Source: Candidatus Levybacteria bacterium RIFCSPLOWO2_12_FULL_39_17 (GTDB lineage: Bacteria; Patescibacteriota; Microgenomatia; Levybacterales; GWA1-39-11). From it: a stretch of 55,103 bases of DNA. Each line of letters starts with the position of its first letter. Position 1 is the stretch's first letter. Positions 23,339-32,223 of this stretch are shown here, piece after piece. A model generated the notes under the pieces. The model searched no databases. It was not told the origin of the DNA and saw only the letters and a list, made by a program, of their open reading frames with translations. The translations under genes were made by a program, and so were the position numbers. The stretch is from NCBI GenBank assembly GCA_001782675.1, contig MFPJ01000043.1:1-55103 (forward strand), given 5' to 3'.

Positions 23339-24619
23339 CTAAAATAAATCTTTATTTGTCTTTGAGGATTTATTTTTTTGTACAATCTCTGAGAATTTTG
23401 TGTAGAAAATAGAATCGCTCGGAATATTTTTCATAACGGTTGTCGAGGGACCAATGCTTACATTGTTTCCGACGATAACTCCCGGCATTATGGAGACTCG
23501 ACTTGCGAAAATGCAATTATCTCCGATCATGGCACCAAGATGTTTTAATCCCGTATCTATTTTTTCTTGCTTTACCTGAACTTTGATATTTGCGCGATCA
23601 AGCCTCACATTGGCCGTTGCAAAAAGTGCTCCGATTTTACAATTTTTTCCGATAATTGAATCTTCAATAAGTCCCGAATGAGCAGATGAAGCCTCTTGAA
23701 TTAGTGAATTTTTAACTTCTGAAAAGCCTCCGATTATTGCATTTTTTTCTATATCTACCCCGTGTCTTACCAGAGCGTTTGTCCCGATAAAAGAATTTTT
23801 GCCGATATAGACAGGGCCTTTTACTATTGCATTTTCCGAAATGACTACCCCATCTTCAATGAATACTTCACCTATTATTTTTGCCTGTTTTGAGATTTCT
23901 GCTTTTTTTGAAATATGTCTTTTAAGTTTTTTAAAGAAATAATTTTTAATTCCAAGTAAATCCCAGGGGTATTTTAAAGTTATTGTTTCTTTTTGTGTGA
24001 CTGCCGCTTTAACCCTGCCGTTTTTTGCAAAAACATCAAGAGCGCTTTCAAAATTATAATGGTGAGGCCTAACGGATCTTAAAGTTTTTATAAAATCCTG
24101 ATTAAGAAAGCACATACCAACAATCCTTAGGTCTGATGAAACCTCACCTTTTTTGGGTTTTTCAACTACTCCCACAACTGTCTCTCCTTCAAGAATTAAA
24201 GCTCCATAGAGAGAAAGATTTTTCTCTTTTTGCGCAAGAAGAATTGCATTCTTATTTGTGCCGCGCAATTTATCAATTTCTTCTTTTAATTCGGCAAACT
24301 CGGCTCTGTAGGGATGGAGCAAGAAAAAATCGGACTTAATAAGGTGGGCAGCGGACAGGAGAGCATTTCCCATTCCTTCCGGTTTCTTCTGAAACGCATA
24401 AGTAATTTTTACTCCTAATTTTTTACCATTCCCTAAAATCTCGACAAAATTATTATTTGGTTCACTCACCAAAATTATATCTGTAATTCCCGCCTTTTTA
24501 ACCGATGCAATTGTGTGAGAAATTATTGGTTTCCCCAAAACATTAATTAGCGATTTGTGAAAAGTATTAAAAGGGTAAAGCCTGCCTGATTTGCCTGCTG
24601 CTAAAATAACTGCTTGCAT
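23339..24619 (-). CDS. Nucleotidyltransferase with left-handed beta-helix acyltransferase domain (GlmU-like)
   Basis: 426 residues from the ATG at 24619; the longer ORF start at 24682 would overlap the previous gene. The N-terminal domain has the sugar-nucleotidyltransferase signature MQAVILAAGKSGRLYPF and KKPEGMGNALLSA. From about residue 245 hexapeptide repeats (IIGEVFIEDGVVI, GPVYIGKNSFIG, MIGDNCIFA, IMPGVIVGNNVSIG) form a left-handed helix. This resembles bifunctional sugar-1-phosphate uridyl/thymidylyltransferase-acetyltransferases. Its place between murA and murF suggests supply of UDP-GlcNAc for peptidoglycan. It starts 2 bases after the partner nucleotidyltransferase stop. Confidence 0.8.
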   Translation of the reverse strand: MQAVILAAGKSGRLYPFNTFHKSLINVLGKPIISHTIASVKKAGITDIILVSEPNNNFVEILGNGKKLGVKITYAFQKKPEGMGNALLSAAHLIKSDFFLLHPYRAEFAELKEEIDKLRGTNKNAILLAQKEKNLSLYGALILEGETVVGVVEKPKKGEVSSDLRIVGMCFLNQDFIKTLRSVRPHHYNFESALDVFAKNGRVKAAVTQKETITLKYPWDLLGIKNYFFKKLKRHISKKAEISKQAKIIGEVFIEDGVVISENAIVKGPVYIGKNSFIGTNALVRHGVDIEKNAIIGGFSEVKNSLIQEASSAHSGLIEDSIIGKNCKIGALFATANVRLDRANIKVQVKQEKIDTGLKHLGAMIGDNCIFASRVSIMPGVIVGNNVSIGPSTTVMKNIPSDSIFYTKFSEIVQKNKSSKTNKDLF

Positions 24620-24621
24620 AT

Positions 24622-25371
24622 TTATAACTGGAATAATCTTTGCGCTTTTTGAAGTTCGGAACGAGAATTTACTCCCTGCCATTTAAAATTTTCAAGAGCA
24701 AGAGTCGAAACCTTTTTCTTGTGTTTTATTGCTATATCAATAAGTGATGTAAGATAGTATTCACCCGTTTTTGGATTTTTTGGAACCTCATCAATACATT
24801 CTCTCAAAAAAACGGCATCGAAAACATAACAAGCCGCGTTTATTTCCGAAATTTTCTTTTCCTCCTCAGTCGCATCTTTTTCCTCAACAATTTTTATAAT
24901 CTTTCCTGTTTTATTTCTAAGAATCCTTCCAAGACCAAAGGGATTTTTAACCTTTGCTGTCAGAAGGGTAACGATCGAATTTGTATGTATATGAAACTTA
25001 TATAAATCCAGAAAAATTTGTGGGGTAATTGAAAACGAATCGTCGCCATAAGCCACAATAATATTACGACACAATTTCGGAATTTTAGGTAGGGCGTGTT
25101 TCAAGGCATTTGCTGTCCCGAGTCGTTCCGGTTGTTCTGCCATTTGAACATTTGTATCCAAGATCGAAATAACCGATTCCTTTGCATGCCCTACAACCAC
25201 AATAATATTTTCAATACCTGCTTCCTTAAGATTCCCGATTGTTCTTTTGATTATCGGGATCCCCGCGACACGAAAAGTCACTTTATTGCGTTTTTTGGCT
25301 TTCATTCTCCTCCCTTCTCCCGCTGCAAGAATTACGGAAAATATGGTTTTATCAGAGGAAATCTTTTTCAT
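24622..25371 (-). CDS. Nucleotidyltransferase, GlmU N-terminal domain-like
   Basis: 249 residues of a single GT-A-like uridylyltransferase domain. FSVILAAGEGRRMKAKKRNK is the nucleotide loop. EQPERLGTANALKHA is the Q-x-x-x-x-GTA(N/D)A motif of GlmU, VAYGDD carries the metal-binding Asp, and GEYYLTSLIDIA fits the GlmU C-terminal part. The acetyltransferase half is absent. The next gene has its own NTase plus beta-helix, so GlmU-type functions seem split or duplicated. It probably makes UDP-GlcNAc from GlcNAc-1-P. It lies 2 bases after murA. Confidence 0.8.
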   Translation of the reverse strand: MKKISSDKTIFSVILAAGEGRRMKAKKRNKVTFRVAGIPIIKRTIGNLKEAGIENIIVVVGHAKESVISILDTNVQMAEQPERLGTANALKHALPKIPKLCRNIIVAYGDDSFSITPQIFLDLYKFHIHTNSIVTLLTAKVKNPFGLGRILRNKTGKIIKIVEEKDATEEEKKISEINAACYVFDAVFLRECIDEVPKNPKTGEYYLTSLIDIAIKHKKKVSTLALENFKWQGVNSRSELQKAQRLFQL

Positions 25372-25373
25372 TT

Positions 25374-26714
25374 TTATTCCAAGAATTCCTCTTCTTCAGT
25401 TTTTGCAATGTCTGCCCCTAAGGTTTTCAATCTCCTGTCAAATGATTCGTAACCTCTCTCTAAGTAATCAACTCCGTAAATAATACTTTCTCCGCGAGCA
25501 ATCAAGGAAGCAATGACAAGCGTTGCTCCTGCCCGAAGATCTGAGACCTTCATTACCGCATTGTGCAGGGGAGTTTTTCCATGAATTTTCAACCCCTGCA
25601 TGTGATCTTTTTCTCCATTATAATAATTAAAATTATAAAAAGTTTCAGGATTTTTAACAATTGGAGAATACATCCGCATGTTGGCTCCCATTTTTGTCAG
25701 CTCATTAACATAGCCAAATCTATTTTCATAGATAGTTTCATGAATTGTCGAATCACCGCCCGCTTGGGTCATAAATATTGCCCAAGGGCCTTGCCAATCC
25801 GTCATGAATCCGGGATGAGGAGCAGTCGCAATATTTGTGGGTTTAATTTTTTTATTAATATAGAATCTAACACCGGAATTTTTTTTCTCCCAGTCTCCTC
25901 CTACCTTCTTAAAAATAGATAAGAATCCGTTAATGTTTTGCATTTCTACATTTTTTATAAAAATCTTTCCGCCTGTTAACGCCGATAGAATTGCAAAAGT
26001 CACAGCCTCATTCCTATCAGGCATAATCTCGTATGTGGTACCATGCAGTCTTTCAACACCTTCTATTACAATAGTTCGAGGCTTGGATCTTTTAATTTTT
26101 GCTCCCATAGAATTAAGCAACGCTATGAGATCATCAACCTCAGGCTCTTCCGCCGCGTTCTCAAGAATCGTCCGGCCATCTGCCAAGACTGCCGCCATGA
26201 TTAAGGTGTCGGTTCCCGTATGCGTATTCTTTTCAAATTTATAATTGGAACCATGAAGTCCACGAGTCTTTAAATGAAAATAGCCATCAAGACTGTCATA
26301 TTTTGCAGTTGCTCCCATTCTGATTAAGCCCTCAATATGCCTGTCTATTGGTCTTGCTCCGATTCTGCACCCTCCCGGATTCGGAATTAATGCTTCTTTT
26401 TTTCGCGAAAGAAGTGGTGCCAAAAATATCGAAGATGTTCTTATCTTTGCCCCAATTTCAAGAGGAATCTTAACGGACTTTATATCCTGAACTTCAATTT
26501 TTAAAGTATGCCCTGAAAGCTTAACTTTTCCACCAATCTCCTTTACCAACTCAAGCATTATAAAAAGATCGGAGATTAAAGGAATATTTTTAATTTCAAC
26601 CGTATCAGCTGTCAAACAGGCGGCAATAATCGCTTTTAAAACAGCATTTTTTGATCCTGAGACTGAAACATCCCCTGATAAAATATTCCCTCCTTTTATT
26701 ACATATTTATTCAT
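25374..26714 (-). CDS. murA: UDP-GlcNAc 1-carboxyvinyltransferase MurA
   Basis: 446 residues with the EPSP-synthase-like double domain. The PEP-binding loop is NPGGCRIGARPIDRH with the catalytic cysteine C116, the residue alkylated by fosfomycin. KN in SGSKNAVLK (about 20-27) and PDRNEAVTFAI are also conserved. It catalyses the first committed step of peptidoglycan synthesis in the cytosol. It is embedded in the dcw cluster, 12 bases after murC. It has the usual MurA size. Confidence 0.97.
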   Translation of the reverse strand: MNKYVIKGGNILSGDVSVSGSKNAVLKAIIAACLTADTVEIKNIPLISDLFIMLELVKEIGGKVKLSGHTLKIEVQDIKSVKIPLEIGAKIRTSSIFLAPLLSRKKEALIPNPGGCRIGARPIDRHIEGLIRMGATAKYDSLDGYFHLKTRGLHGSNYKFEKNTHTGTDTLIMAAVLADGRTILENAAEEPEVDDLIALLNSMGAKIKRSKPRTIVIEGVERLHGTTYEIMPDRNEAVTFAILSALTGGKIFIKNVEMQNINGFLSIFKKVGGDWEKKNSGVRFYINKKIKPTNIATAPHPGFMTDWQGPWAIFMTQAGGDSTIHETIYENRFGYVNELTKMGANMRMYSPIVKNPETFYNFNYYNGEKDHMQGLKIHGKTPLHNAVMKVSDLRAGATLVIASLIARGESIIYGVDYLERGYESFDRRLKTLGADIAKTEEEEFLE

Positions 26715-26726
26715 ATTCTAGCCATT

Positions 26727-28169
26727 TTAACCATTTTCCGCTAGCTGATAGCCGATTTTATATACATCTCCCGCGCCCATCGTAACTACTATTTTATCCG
26801 AACCGGATATGTTTTTCCTGATGTATTCTACCACACCCGCTTTAGTTTCAATCAGTTTCACATTTGCCTGAATTGTTCTGATTTTTTCAACAAACTCATT
26901 GTCCTCTAGAACACCATGCTCCTTTGTATCTCTAGCCGATGCAAAGGTAGGCAATATGATAAGCTCAAAAACCCCGACAAAAGATGAAGCAAACTCTGAA
27001 AGAAGAGCTTGTGTTCTGGCATAGGTATGAGCCTGAAAAATAACAATGACTTTTTTGTCGGGAAAGGCAAGTCTTAATGCTTCAAGTGTTTTTCGAATTT
27101 CTTCCGGGTGATGTGCATAATCATCAAAAATTAAAAGACTATTGATTTCACCGATTCGCTCAAGTCTTCTTTTGACCCCAATAAAGTCGGGCAACACTCT
27201 TTGAATATCCTGAATGGAAATACCAATTTCAATAAGAAGGGCGATAACAGCAAGTGAATTCTTTGCATTGTGGTAACCGGGAATTGCTAGTTCAAAATTT
27301 CCAAGCAGAGTACCGTTTCGCAAAACTTCGAATTTCGAACCAAATCCCTCCTCTTTAAAATTCTTTATTACGAACTCATTTCTATCCCCAGTCCCATAAG
27401 TGAGGCTTCTCGCCCTTTCTCTTTCGCCTATCACCTTCTTAATACTCTCATCATCTCCATTAATAATAAGCAAACTGTCTTCGCCGGTATTTGCAACAAA
27501 CCTTTTGTATGCATTAATAACTGATTCAATGTTTTCAAAAAAGTCCGGATGATCAAAGTCAATGTTATTGATAATAAGATATTTTGGATGTTGATAGATA
27601 AACTTAGGATTTCGATCAAAATTCATCTCTGAGAGATACTCATCAGCCTCGGCCACAAAATATTTTCCTTGCCCAAAGTGTCCTGCCGCACCAATCGGGA
27701 AGATCTCACTTGTCCCTACTGTGAAGCTAGGGTCCGACCCTAGCCTCACAAGGCATGACGCAATCATGCCTCCAATAGTAGTTTTGCCATGCGATCCTGA
27801 AACTGAAATTCCCTCAAAATGTCTATCGAAAATCTGCCCATTCATAAAAAGACCAACCGCCTCACCATGAGAAATGACTTTATAGCCTAGAGATGTTGCG
27901 TAAACTGCTTCTTCATTATCAAATCCCGAATGTGCTCCCGTAGCAATAACCATGGCTTCTTGCGGGGGTAATCCTTTGAAGAAATCATCAATATTTTCTT
28001 TTTTAAACCCGATATAAACATTAATATTGTGATCTGCTAGAACCTTATCCGTTATAAATTCCTCGCTAATATCTGAGCCAGCCACAGCAATCCCTGCCTG
28101 CTTTGCGATAATTGACAAGCCCATCATGCCAACCCCTTTTATCCCAATAAAATAAATCTTTTTAATCAT
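26727..28169 (-). CDS. murC: UDP-N-acetylmuramate-L-alanine ligase MurC
   Basis: 480 residues. The N-terminal UDP-binding Rossmann fold starts IYFIGIKGVGMMGLS. The ATP loop is SGSHGKTT (124-131), followed by AEADEY, NIDFDHPD and DDYAHHPEEI, the MurC/Mpl pattern. It adds L-Ala to UDP-MurNAc. Residues about 140-150 (LVRLGSDPSFT) are encoded by a near-perfect 29-base palindrome, an inserted repeat on the helix after the P-loop. Mpl (tripeptide ligase) is the alternative, but position and length favour MurC. Confidence 0.92.
   Translation of the reverse strand: MIKKIYFIGIKGVGMMGLSIIAKQAGIAVAGSDISEEFITDKVLADHNINVYIGFKKENIDDFFKGLPPQEAMVIATGAHSGFDNEEAVYATSLGYKVISHGEAVGLFMNGQIFDRHFEGISVSGSHGKTTIGGMIASCLVRLGSDPSFTVGTSEIFPIGAAGHFGQGKYFVAEADEYLSEMNFDRNPKFIYQHPKYLIINNIDFDHPDFFENIESVINAYKRFVANTGEDSLLIINGDDESIKKVIGERERARSLTYGTGDRNEFVIKNFKEEGFGSKFEVLRNGTLLGNFELAIPGYHNAKNSLAVIALLIEIGISIQDIQRVLPDFIGVKRRLERIGEINSLLIFDDYAHHPEEIRKTLEALRLAFPDKKVIVIFQAHTYARTQALLSEFASSFVGVFELIILPTFASARDTKEHGVLEDNEFVEKIRTIQANVKLIETKAGVVEYIRKNISGSDKIVVTMGAGDVYKIGYQLAENG
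27721..27749. repeat. Palindrome with core TAGGGTCCGACCCTA inside murC
   Basis: GTGA-A-GCTAGGGTC-C-GACCCTAGC-C-TCAC forms a 29-base palindrome. The inner nine-base arms are perfect. The same core (with G at the centre) occurs intergenically at 46537-46551, so this is a dispersed repeat that lies in frame in murC. Confidence 0.85.
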
Positions 28170-28213
28170 AGTTTGGGGCTTTAATTATAGATGAAAAAAA
28201 TCTTGGTTTCAAA

Positions 28214-29899
28214 TCAATTAGGCGGTAAGTTGTAATATTTTATAATATCCCGCGCAATATTAAAGAAAATTGGGGCGGCGGTTTCCGAACCGTAAATTGA
28301 GGTCTTTGGACGGTTTATCAAAATAAGCATTGTCACGCGCGGATTATCTGCCGGGAAAAAACCGACAAATGAGGCTATTGTTTGATTTGGATCATAATGA
28401 CCTGCAACTGGAATCTGAGCAGTTCCTGTTTTTCCTGCAATTTTATAATTTTTGACTTTAGTCCATTTTGCCTCACCATTCTCAACAGCATCAACCATCA
28501 TTGAGGTGATCATCTTGGCAGCCGCTTGAGATATTGTTCTATTTCTAACTTCCGGTTTAATGACAATTTTCTTGCCGTCTTCCGTAATTATTTCCGAAAC
28601 AACATAGGGTTGCATGAGTTTCCCACCATTTGCGACTGAATTAACCGCTGAAATAAGCTGAATTGGAGTGGCAGAAATTCCCTGCCCAAAAGATGCGGTC
28701 GCCAGATCAATCGGGCGCCATGACTTCTCACTTCTAATATAGCCCGTTGTTTCCCCTTGAAGATCAATTCCGGAGGGCTGCCCCAAGCCGAACTTTTTCA
28801 AATAATCTATCATCCTCTTCAATCCTAATTTTCTTCCGACAAATACCATGCCCGTGTTATCGGAGTGAACTATAACATCATTCATGGTCGGGTTTGTGAA
28901 ATATTTATCATTCCATGTTCGTATTTTGTACTCTCCCATCTGAATGGGACCTTGGCAAACATCGCATTTCGTATCTCTTTTGACCAAATTACTATCTATG
29001 GCTCCCGCCATAATCAACACTTTGAAGGTCGAGCCTGGTTCGTAAAGGTCTGAGAGAACCGGGTTAATATAAGTATCCGAATCAAATCGATAATACTTTT
29101 TGGGGTCAAAAGAAGGGATTGATGACATAGCCAAAATAGCCCCCGAGGCAGTATCCATTACTATTGCGCTTCCGCCTTCGGCGTTATATTTCTCAAGTCC
29201 ATCCCTCAGTCTTTTTTCTGTAAAAAATTGAATCGATCGGTCTAAAGCCAACTTCACGCTTCTCCCGTCGATCTTCTTATCCTCTCTTAAGTCATTTACT
29301 ATTTTGTTCCCAAAAGCATCCCTGATTGAGAAAATTTTGCCTGGCCTTCCTTCAAGCTGCTCATTGTACTTTCCTTCAATGCCAAAATAACCATGGTTTT
29401 GCCCCGATTCATCTTTCCCAACAAAACCAATTAAATGGGCGGCCATGGATGCTTCAGGATAAAATCTTGAAAATTCCTGCTGGAATCCAAAACCGGGGAG
29501 TTTAAGATTTTCAATTTCCTTTTTTGTTTGCCCCGAAAGATTTCCTGCAATTTTTACCCAAAATAAATCTTTTTCAAGAAGTGCGGAAATTGATGCCTCA
29601 TCTTGATTGAGCAAAGTAGAAAGGATTTCACTTGACTTCTCCTTATCCTTAACTACTTTCGGATTTGAGTATAAAATGTGAGAAACAGTGTTTGTTGCAA
29701 GGGGAAAATTGTCCGAGGAAAATATTTCACCTCTCACTGCCGGAACTCTGAATACTTCCGAACTCTGTCTTTCCCCTAATTCCTTAAGCTCTTCCGCTCT
29801 TATTATCTGCCAGTAAAAAAGTCTTGTGATAAGTGAGAGATATAAAAAAAGAATAAATGCAAGAACCAAAACAAATCTTGCAAGCTCCCATTTTTTCAT
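28214..29899 (-). CDS. ftsI: Class B penicillin-binding protein FtsI/PBP2-type transpeptidase
   Basis: 561 residues. One N-terminal membrane anchor (about 10-27) is followed by the pedestal/dimerisation domain (about 50-220), then the transpeptidase domain with the three penicillin-binding motifs: STFK (S290-K293), SDN (346-348) and KTG (490-492). The motif RGEIFSSDN also fits FtsI. It crosslinks septal peptidoglycan outside the membrane together with FtsW. It overlaps ftsL by 4 bases, the standard dcw position. A CxxC pair (CDVC, about 312-315) in the transpeptidase domain is unusual for an exported protein. Confidence 0.96.
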   Translation of the reverse strand: MKKWELARFVLVLAFILFLYLSLITRLFYWQIIRAEELKELGERQSSEVFRVPAVRGEIFSSDNFPLATNTVSHILYSNPKVVKDKEKSSEILSTLLNQDEASISALLEKDLFWVKIAGNLSGQTKKEIENLKLPGFGFQQEFSRFYPEASMAAHLIGFVGKDESGQNHGYFGIEGKYNEQLEGRPGKIFSIRDAFGNKIVNDLREDKKIDGRSVKLALDRSIQFFTEKRLRDGLEKYNAEGGSAIVMDTASGAILAMSSIPSFDPKKYYRFDSDTYINPVLSDLYEPGSTFKVLIMAGAIDSNLVKRDTKCDVCQGPIQMGEYKIRTWNDKYFTNPTMNDVIVHSDNTGMVFVGRKLGLKRMIDYLKKFGLGQPSGIDLQGETTGYIRSEKSWRPIDLATASFGQGISATPIQLISAVNSVANGGKLMQPYVVSEIITEDGKKIVIKPEVRNRTISQAAAKMITSMMVDAVENGEAKWTKVKNYKIAGKTGTAQIPVAGHYDPNQTIASFVGFFPADNPRVTMLILINRPKTSIYGSETAAPIFFNIARDIIKYYNLPPN

Positions 29900-30183
29900 C
29901 TTCCGATTGCAACCTCTAGGGGATCATACAAGGAAACAAATTCGCGATTACTAAGATATCCCAGCTCGGCCGCACGAGAAGATATAGTATTATAGGAAGC
30001 AAATCCCAGAACACTTTCTGAAAGTTCAAGATTTTGCTCCTTTAAAGATTCAACTTGTTCACGAATCCTTGTGACATCCAGACTATCCGCCGCGTTGCCG
30101 TTAGCTGCCGAAATGCTCGCGATTTCAAGCAAGAAAGTAACTAAAACTAAAAAAATTATTAGTAATTTATAAATTTTATTCAT
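29896..30183 (-). CDS. ftsL: FtsL-like septum protein
   Basis: 95 residues. A short basic N-terminus (MNKIYK) precedes one membrane segment (about 7-27). An extracytoplasmic coiled-coil stretch follows (VTRIREQVESLKEQNLELSESV), then a short tail with AAELGYLSNREFVSL, which matches the FtsL/DivIC tail pattern. Sequence conservation in this family is low. Position between rsmH and ftsI, with 4-base overlaps on both sides, supports the call. It would form the FtsQLB complex with FtsQ and a FtsB not seen here. Confidence 0.8.
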   Translation of the reverse strand: MNKIYKLLIIFLVLVTFLLEIASISAANGNAADSLDVTRIREQVESLKEQNLELSESVLGFASYNTISSRAAELGYLSNREFVSLYDPLEVAIGR

Positions 30184-31070
30184 ATTTTTTCAATTGTTCT
30201 TAATTTTGCGCTCCTTGCCCGCCTGTTTTCTCTTATTTCTTGAATCTTAGGCACGATCGGTTTTTTATTTGTCAATTCGGCAGAACCGCTAAAAACCAGT
30301 TTTCTAAAAAAACTTTTGACAATTCTATCTTCAAGGGAGTGGAAGGAAATGACCGAAAGCCTTCCGCCGCCGGCCAGAATTTCAAACCCCCCTTTAAGTC
30401 CTTTCTCCAAATTTTCAAGTTCGCGATTGACCGTAATTCTCAATGCCTGAAAAATCCTTGTTGCCGGGTGTCTACGGGCAAGCCTTCCGGTTTTTTTTCC
30501 TCGAACCGATTCCGCAACAACATCCGCCAACTCCCCTGTTGTATTAATCGGTCTCAATCTACGCGCCCTGACAATACTGTCAGAAATGGCGCGAGAATTT
30601 GGTTCCTCACCCAATTTTGAAAAAATTTGATAAAGCTCATCTTTATTCCAACGACTAACAATTTCCCAAGCTGTCAATTCAGAATCCTTGGACATCCTCA
30701 TATCCAAAGGCTCATTTCTTAAGAAGCTAAAACCCCTACCCGATTCATCAAGCTGGTAACTTGATATTCCAAGGTCAAACAATATCCCGTCCGGTTTTTC
30801 AAAATTATTTAAATGTGCAATTTCCTTAATATCCAAAAAATTCCCCCTAACCAAAACCAATTTTGAATTTTGAATTTTGAATTTTGATTTTTCTCTAACA
30901 TATTCAATCGCCTCCGGATCTTGATCAATCCCTAATACAATTCCTCCCTCTTCGATTATTGCCCGAGCGTGTCCTCCTCCGCCGATTGTCGCATCCATAT
31001 ACTTTCCGTTGGCCCGAATTTTAAGCGACTCTATAGCCTCTTTTAAAAGAACCGGTTTATGAAATATCAC
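30180..31070 (-). CDS. rsmH: 16S rRNA m4C1402 methyltransferase RsmH (MraW)
   Basis: 296 residues. The SAM-binding motif is YMDATIGGGGHARAIIE, followed by GIDQDPEAI and DGILFDLGISSYQLD, and later FSFLRNEPLDMRM and SFHSLEDRIVK, all diagnostic. It N4-methylates C1402 of 16S rRNA. A heptad tract (AATTTTG x4) adds KFKIQNSK (about 63-70) between two strands of the Rossmann fold. It is coupled by 4-base overlaps to mraZ and ftsL. Confidence 0.97.
   Translation of the reverse strand: MIFHKPVLLKEAIESLKIRANGKYMDATIGGGGHARAIIEEGGIVLGIDQDPEAIEYVREKSKFKIQNSKLVLVRGNFLDIKEIAHLNNFEKPDGILFDLGISSYQLDESGRGFSFLRNEPLDMRMSKDSELTAWEIVSRWNKDELYQIFSKLGEEPNSRAISDSIVRARRLRPINTTGELADVVAESVRGKKTGRLARRHPATRIFQALRITVNRELENLEKGLKGGFEILAGGGRLSVISFHSLEDRIVKSFFRKLVFSGSAELTNKKPIVPKIQEIRENRRARSAKLRTIEKI
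30859..30886. repeat. Heptanucleotide tandem repeat AATTTTG x4 inside rsmH
   Basis: Four perfect seven-base units within the rsmH coding sequence, encoding KFKIQNS-like residues that are not part of the conserved fold. It belongs to the same class of tract as those at 3204, 10544, 47546 and 50849. Confidence 0.9.
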
Positions 31071-31510
31071 TTCTTGGCACCCTTTTCCTCTTTTGCCAAC
31101 CTCTCGGATATCTTTTCAATATTGCCCTCAAGCTTTATTCTGTAATCTTCCCATCGCTTTTTGTCCCAAACTTCAACATACCTTGATAAACCTAAGAATA
31201 TGATCTCTCCCTCAATTTTTCCAAATTCTCGCAGATACGAAGGCAATATAAACCTTCCCTTGCCATCAAGCTCAACGAGACTTGCCCCTCCGAGCAGGAA
31301 CCTTTGCGTTTCGCGAGTTGCATATTCAATAAAAGGCCTTCCTTCAGTACCTTCAAGAAGCGATCGCCAAGCTTTTTGCGAGACGACAATGAGAGAGTTT
31401 TCATATCCCATTGTGATAATGATTTTGTCGCCGAGGATTTCCCTGAACTTTTTTGGTATTGCCGACCTTCCTTTTTGATCAATTTTGCCTTCATATTGTC
31501 CTACTAACAT
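31067..31510 (-). CDS. mraZ: Transcriptional regulator MraZ
   Basis: 147 residues with two SpoVT-AbrB-like halves. The first opens GQYEGKIDQKGRSAIPKKFRE and the second ASLVELDGKGRFILPSYLRE, the DxKGR-x-xxP signature in each. MraZ forms a ring and binds TGGGA-type repeats in its own promoter, usually repressing the dcw operon. Such repeats are present upstream (31579-31604). The start has a good Shine-Dalgarno site (GAGGGG) six bases before ATG. It overlaps rsmH by 4 bases. Confidence 0.97.
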   Translation of the reverse strand: MLVGQYEGKIDQKGRSAIPKKFREILGDKIIITMGYENSLIVVSQKAWRSLLEGTEGRPFIEYATRETQRFLLGGASLVELDGKGRFILPSYLREFGKIEGEIIFLGLSRYVEVWDKKRWEDYRIKLEGNIEKISERLAKEEKGAKK

Positions 31511-31578
31511 ATTTACCCCTCTCGGGCGCTCTTCGAGGGTCCCGCCTTTCTTTCTTTAAGTTTGTGAAACTAACTTAG

Positions 31579-31604
31579 TCCCACTTTTTCCCACTTTGTA
31601 CCAT
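31579..31604 (-). promoter_or_regulatory. MraZ operator: GTGGGA repeats with 10-base period
   Basis: On the minus strand GTGGGA occurs at 31594-31589 and 31584-31579, exactly 10 bases apart. A weaker ATGGTA lies a further 10 bases upstream (31604-31599). They begin inside the -10 box and continue across the predicted start, as expected for MraZ autorepression. Confidence 0.8.
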
Positions 31605-31631
31605 TTTGAAATACTTTTCACGAAATGTCAA
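31603..31631 (-). promoter_or_regulatory. dcw promoter TTGACA-N17-CAAAAT upstream of mraZ
   Basis: A perfect TTGACA (31631-31626) is followed after 17 bases by CAAAAT (31608-31603). Transcription would start in the MraZ boxes, leaving a leader of about 85 bases before mraZ. This is much longer than other leaders in the window. Confidence 0.65.
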
Positions 31632-31705
31632 GAAGGAATTAAACCAAAATAGTGTGAAAATATTACGTGAACACTAAAAGTAGAGATTTTTACTATTTTC
31701 TTACA

Positions 31706-32191
31706 TCACTCTTCGAGGAATATTGAATCTTCTACTGCTCCAATTTCTCCGTTTGAAAGATTAACTTTAATTATAAATTTAACCGGAGTTGTGACTTTGT
31801 CGTACTTACATACACTGGCCGAGCATGTTCCAAGGAGCACTTCGCGTTCAATTTCGCTTTCTCCCTTTGTTTCTATTTTGCTACCCACTACCCCTCTTGG
31901 AATATTGAAGGTCTCCCCTTCTTCTGTAACTTCCGCATCGTATGATACCTCATATTCGATACTTTCTATCCCTTGAAGCTTTGTGACTTTCATAATAACT
32001 GCCTTTTTATCAGGTTTTACCGAAAGTATAAGTCCTATGTCGGAAGGCGACATCTGCTTAACTTCTTTTTCCTGAGCAAGTGGGGCAGGAGTTTTATTGG
32101 CTCTTGCATTAAACAGCAAGAATCCACCAAGACCCGCCACAATTACGAGTATAATTACAACCAAAGCTACATTTTTCTTAATAAATTCCAT
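31706..32191 (-). CDS. Membrane-anchored extracytoplasmic protein of unknown function
   Basis: 161 residues. One N-terminal membrane segment (about 8-28, VALVVIILVIVAGLGGFLLF) is followed by a Pro/Ala-rich linker and a beta-rich domain outside the cell. The domain contains a cysteine pair (LGTCSASVCKYD) that could form a disulfide, and it ends acidic. I do not recognise a family. It follows purF after 32 bases on the same strand, with no functional link evident. Confidence 0.75.
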   Translation of the reverse strand: MEFIKKNVALVVIILVIVAGLGGFLLFNARANKTPAPLAQEKEVKQMSPSDIGLILSVKPDKKAVIMKVTKLQGIESIEYEVSYDAEVTEEGETFNIPRGVVGSKIETKGESEIEREVLLGTCSASVCKYDKVTTPVKFIIKVNLSNGEIGAVEDSIFLEE

Positions 32192-32223
32192 AATTTATTT
32201 ATATACAAATATTATCAAGGGAG

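Noticed and set aside
31555-31575. parS-like GTTTCAC half site near mraZ
   Set aside because: The second half does not match the TGTTTCACGTGAAACA consensus, and parB lies far away.
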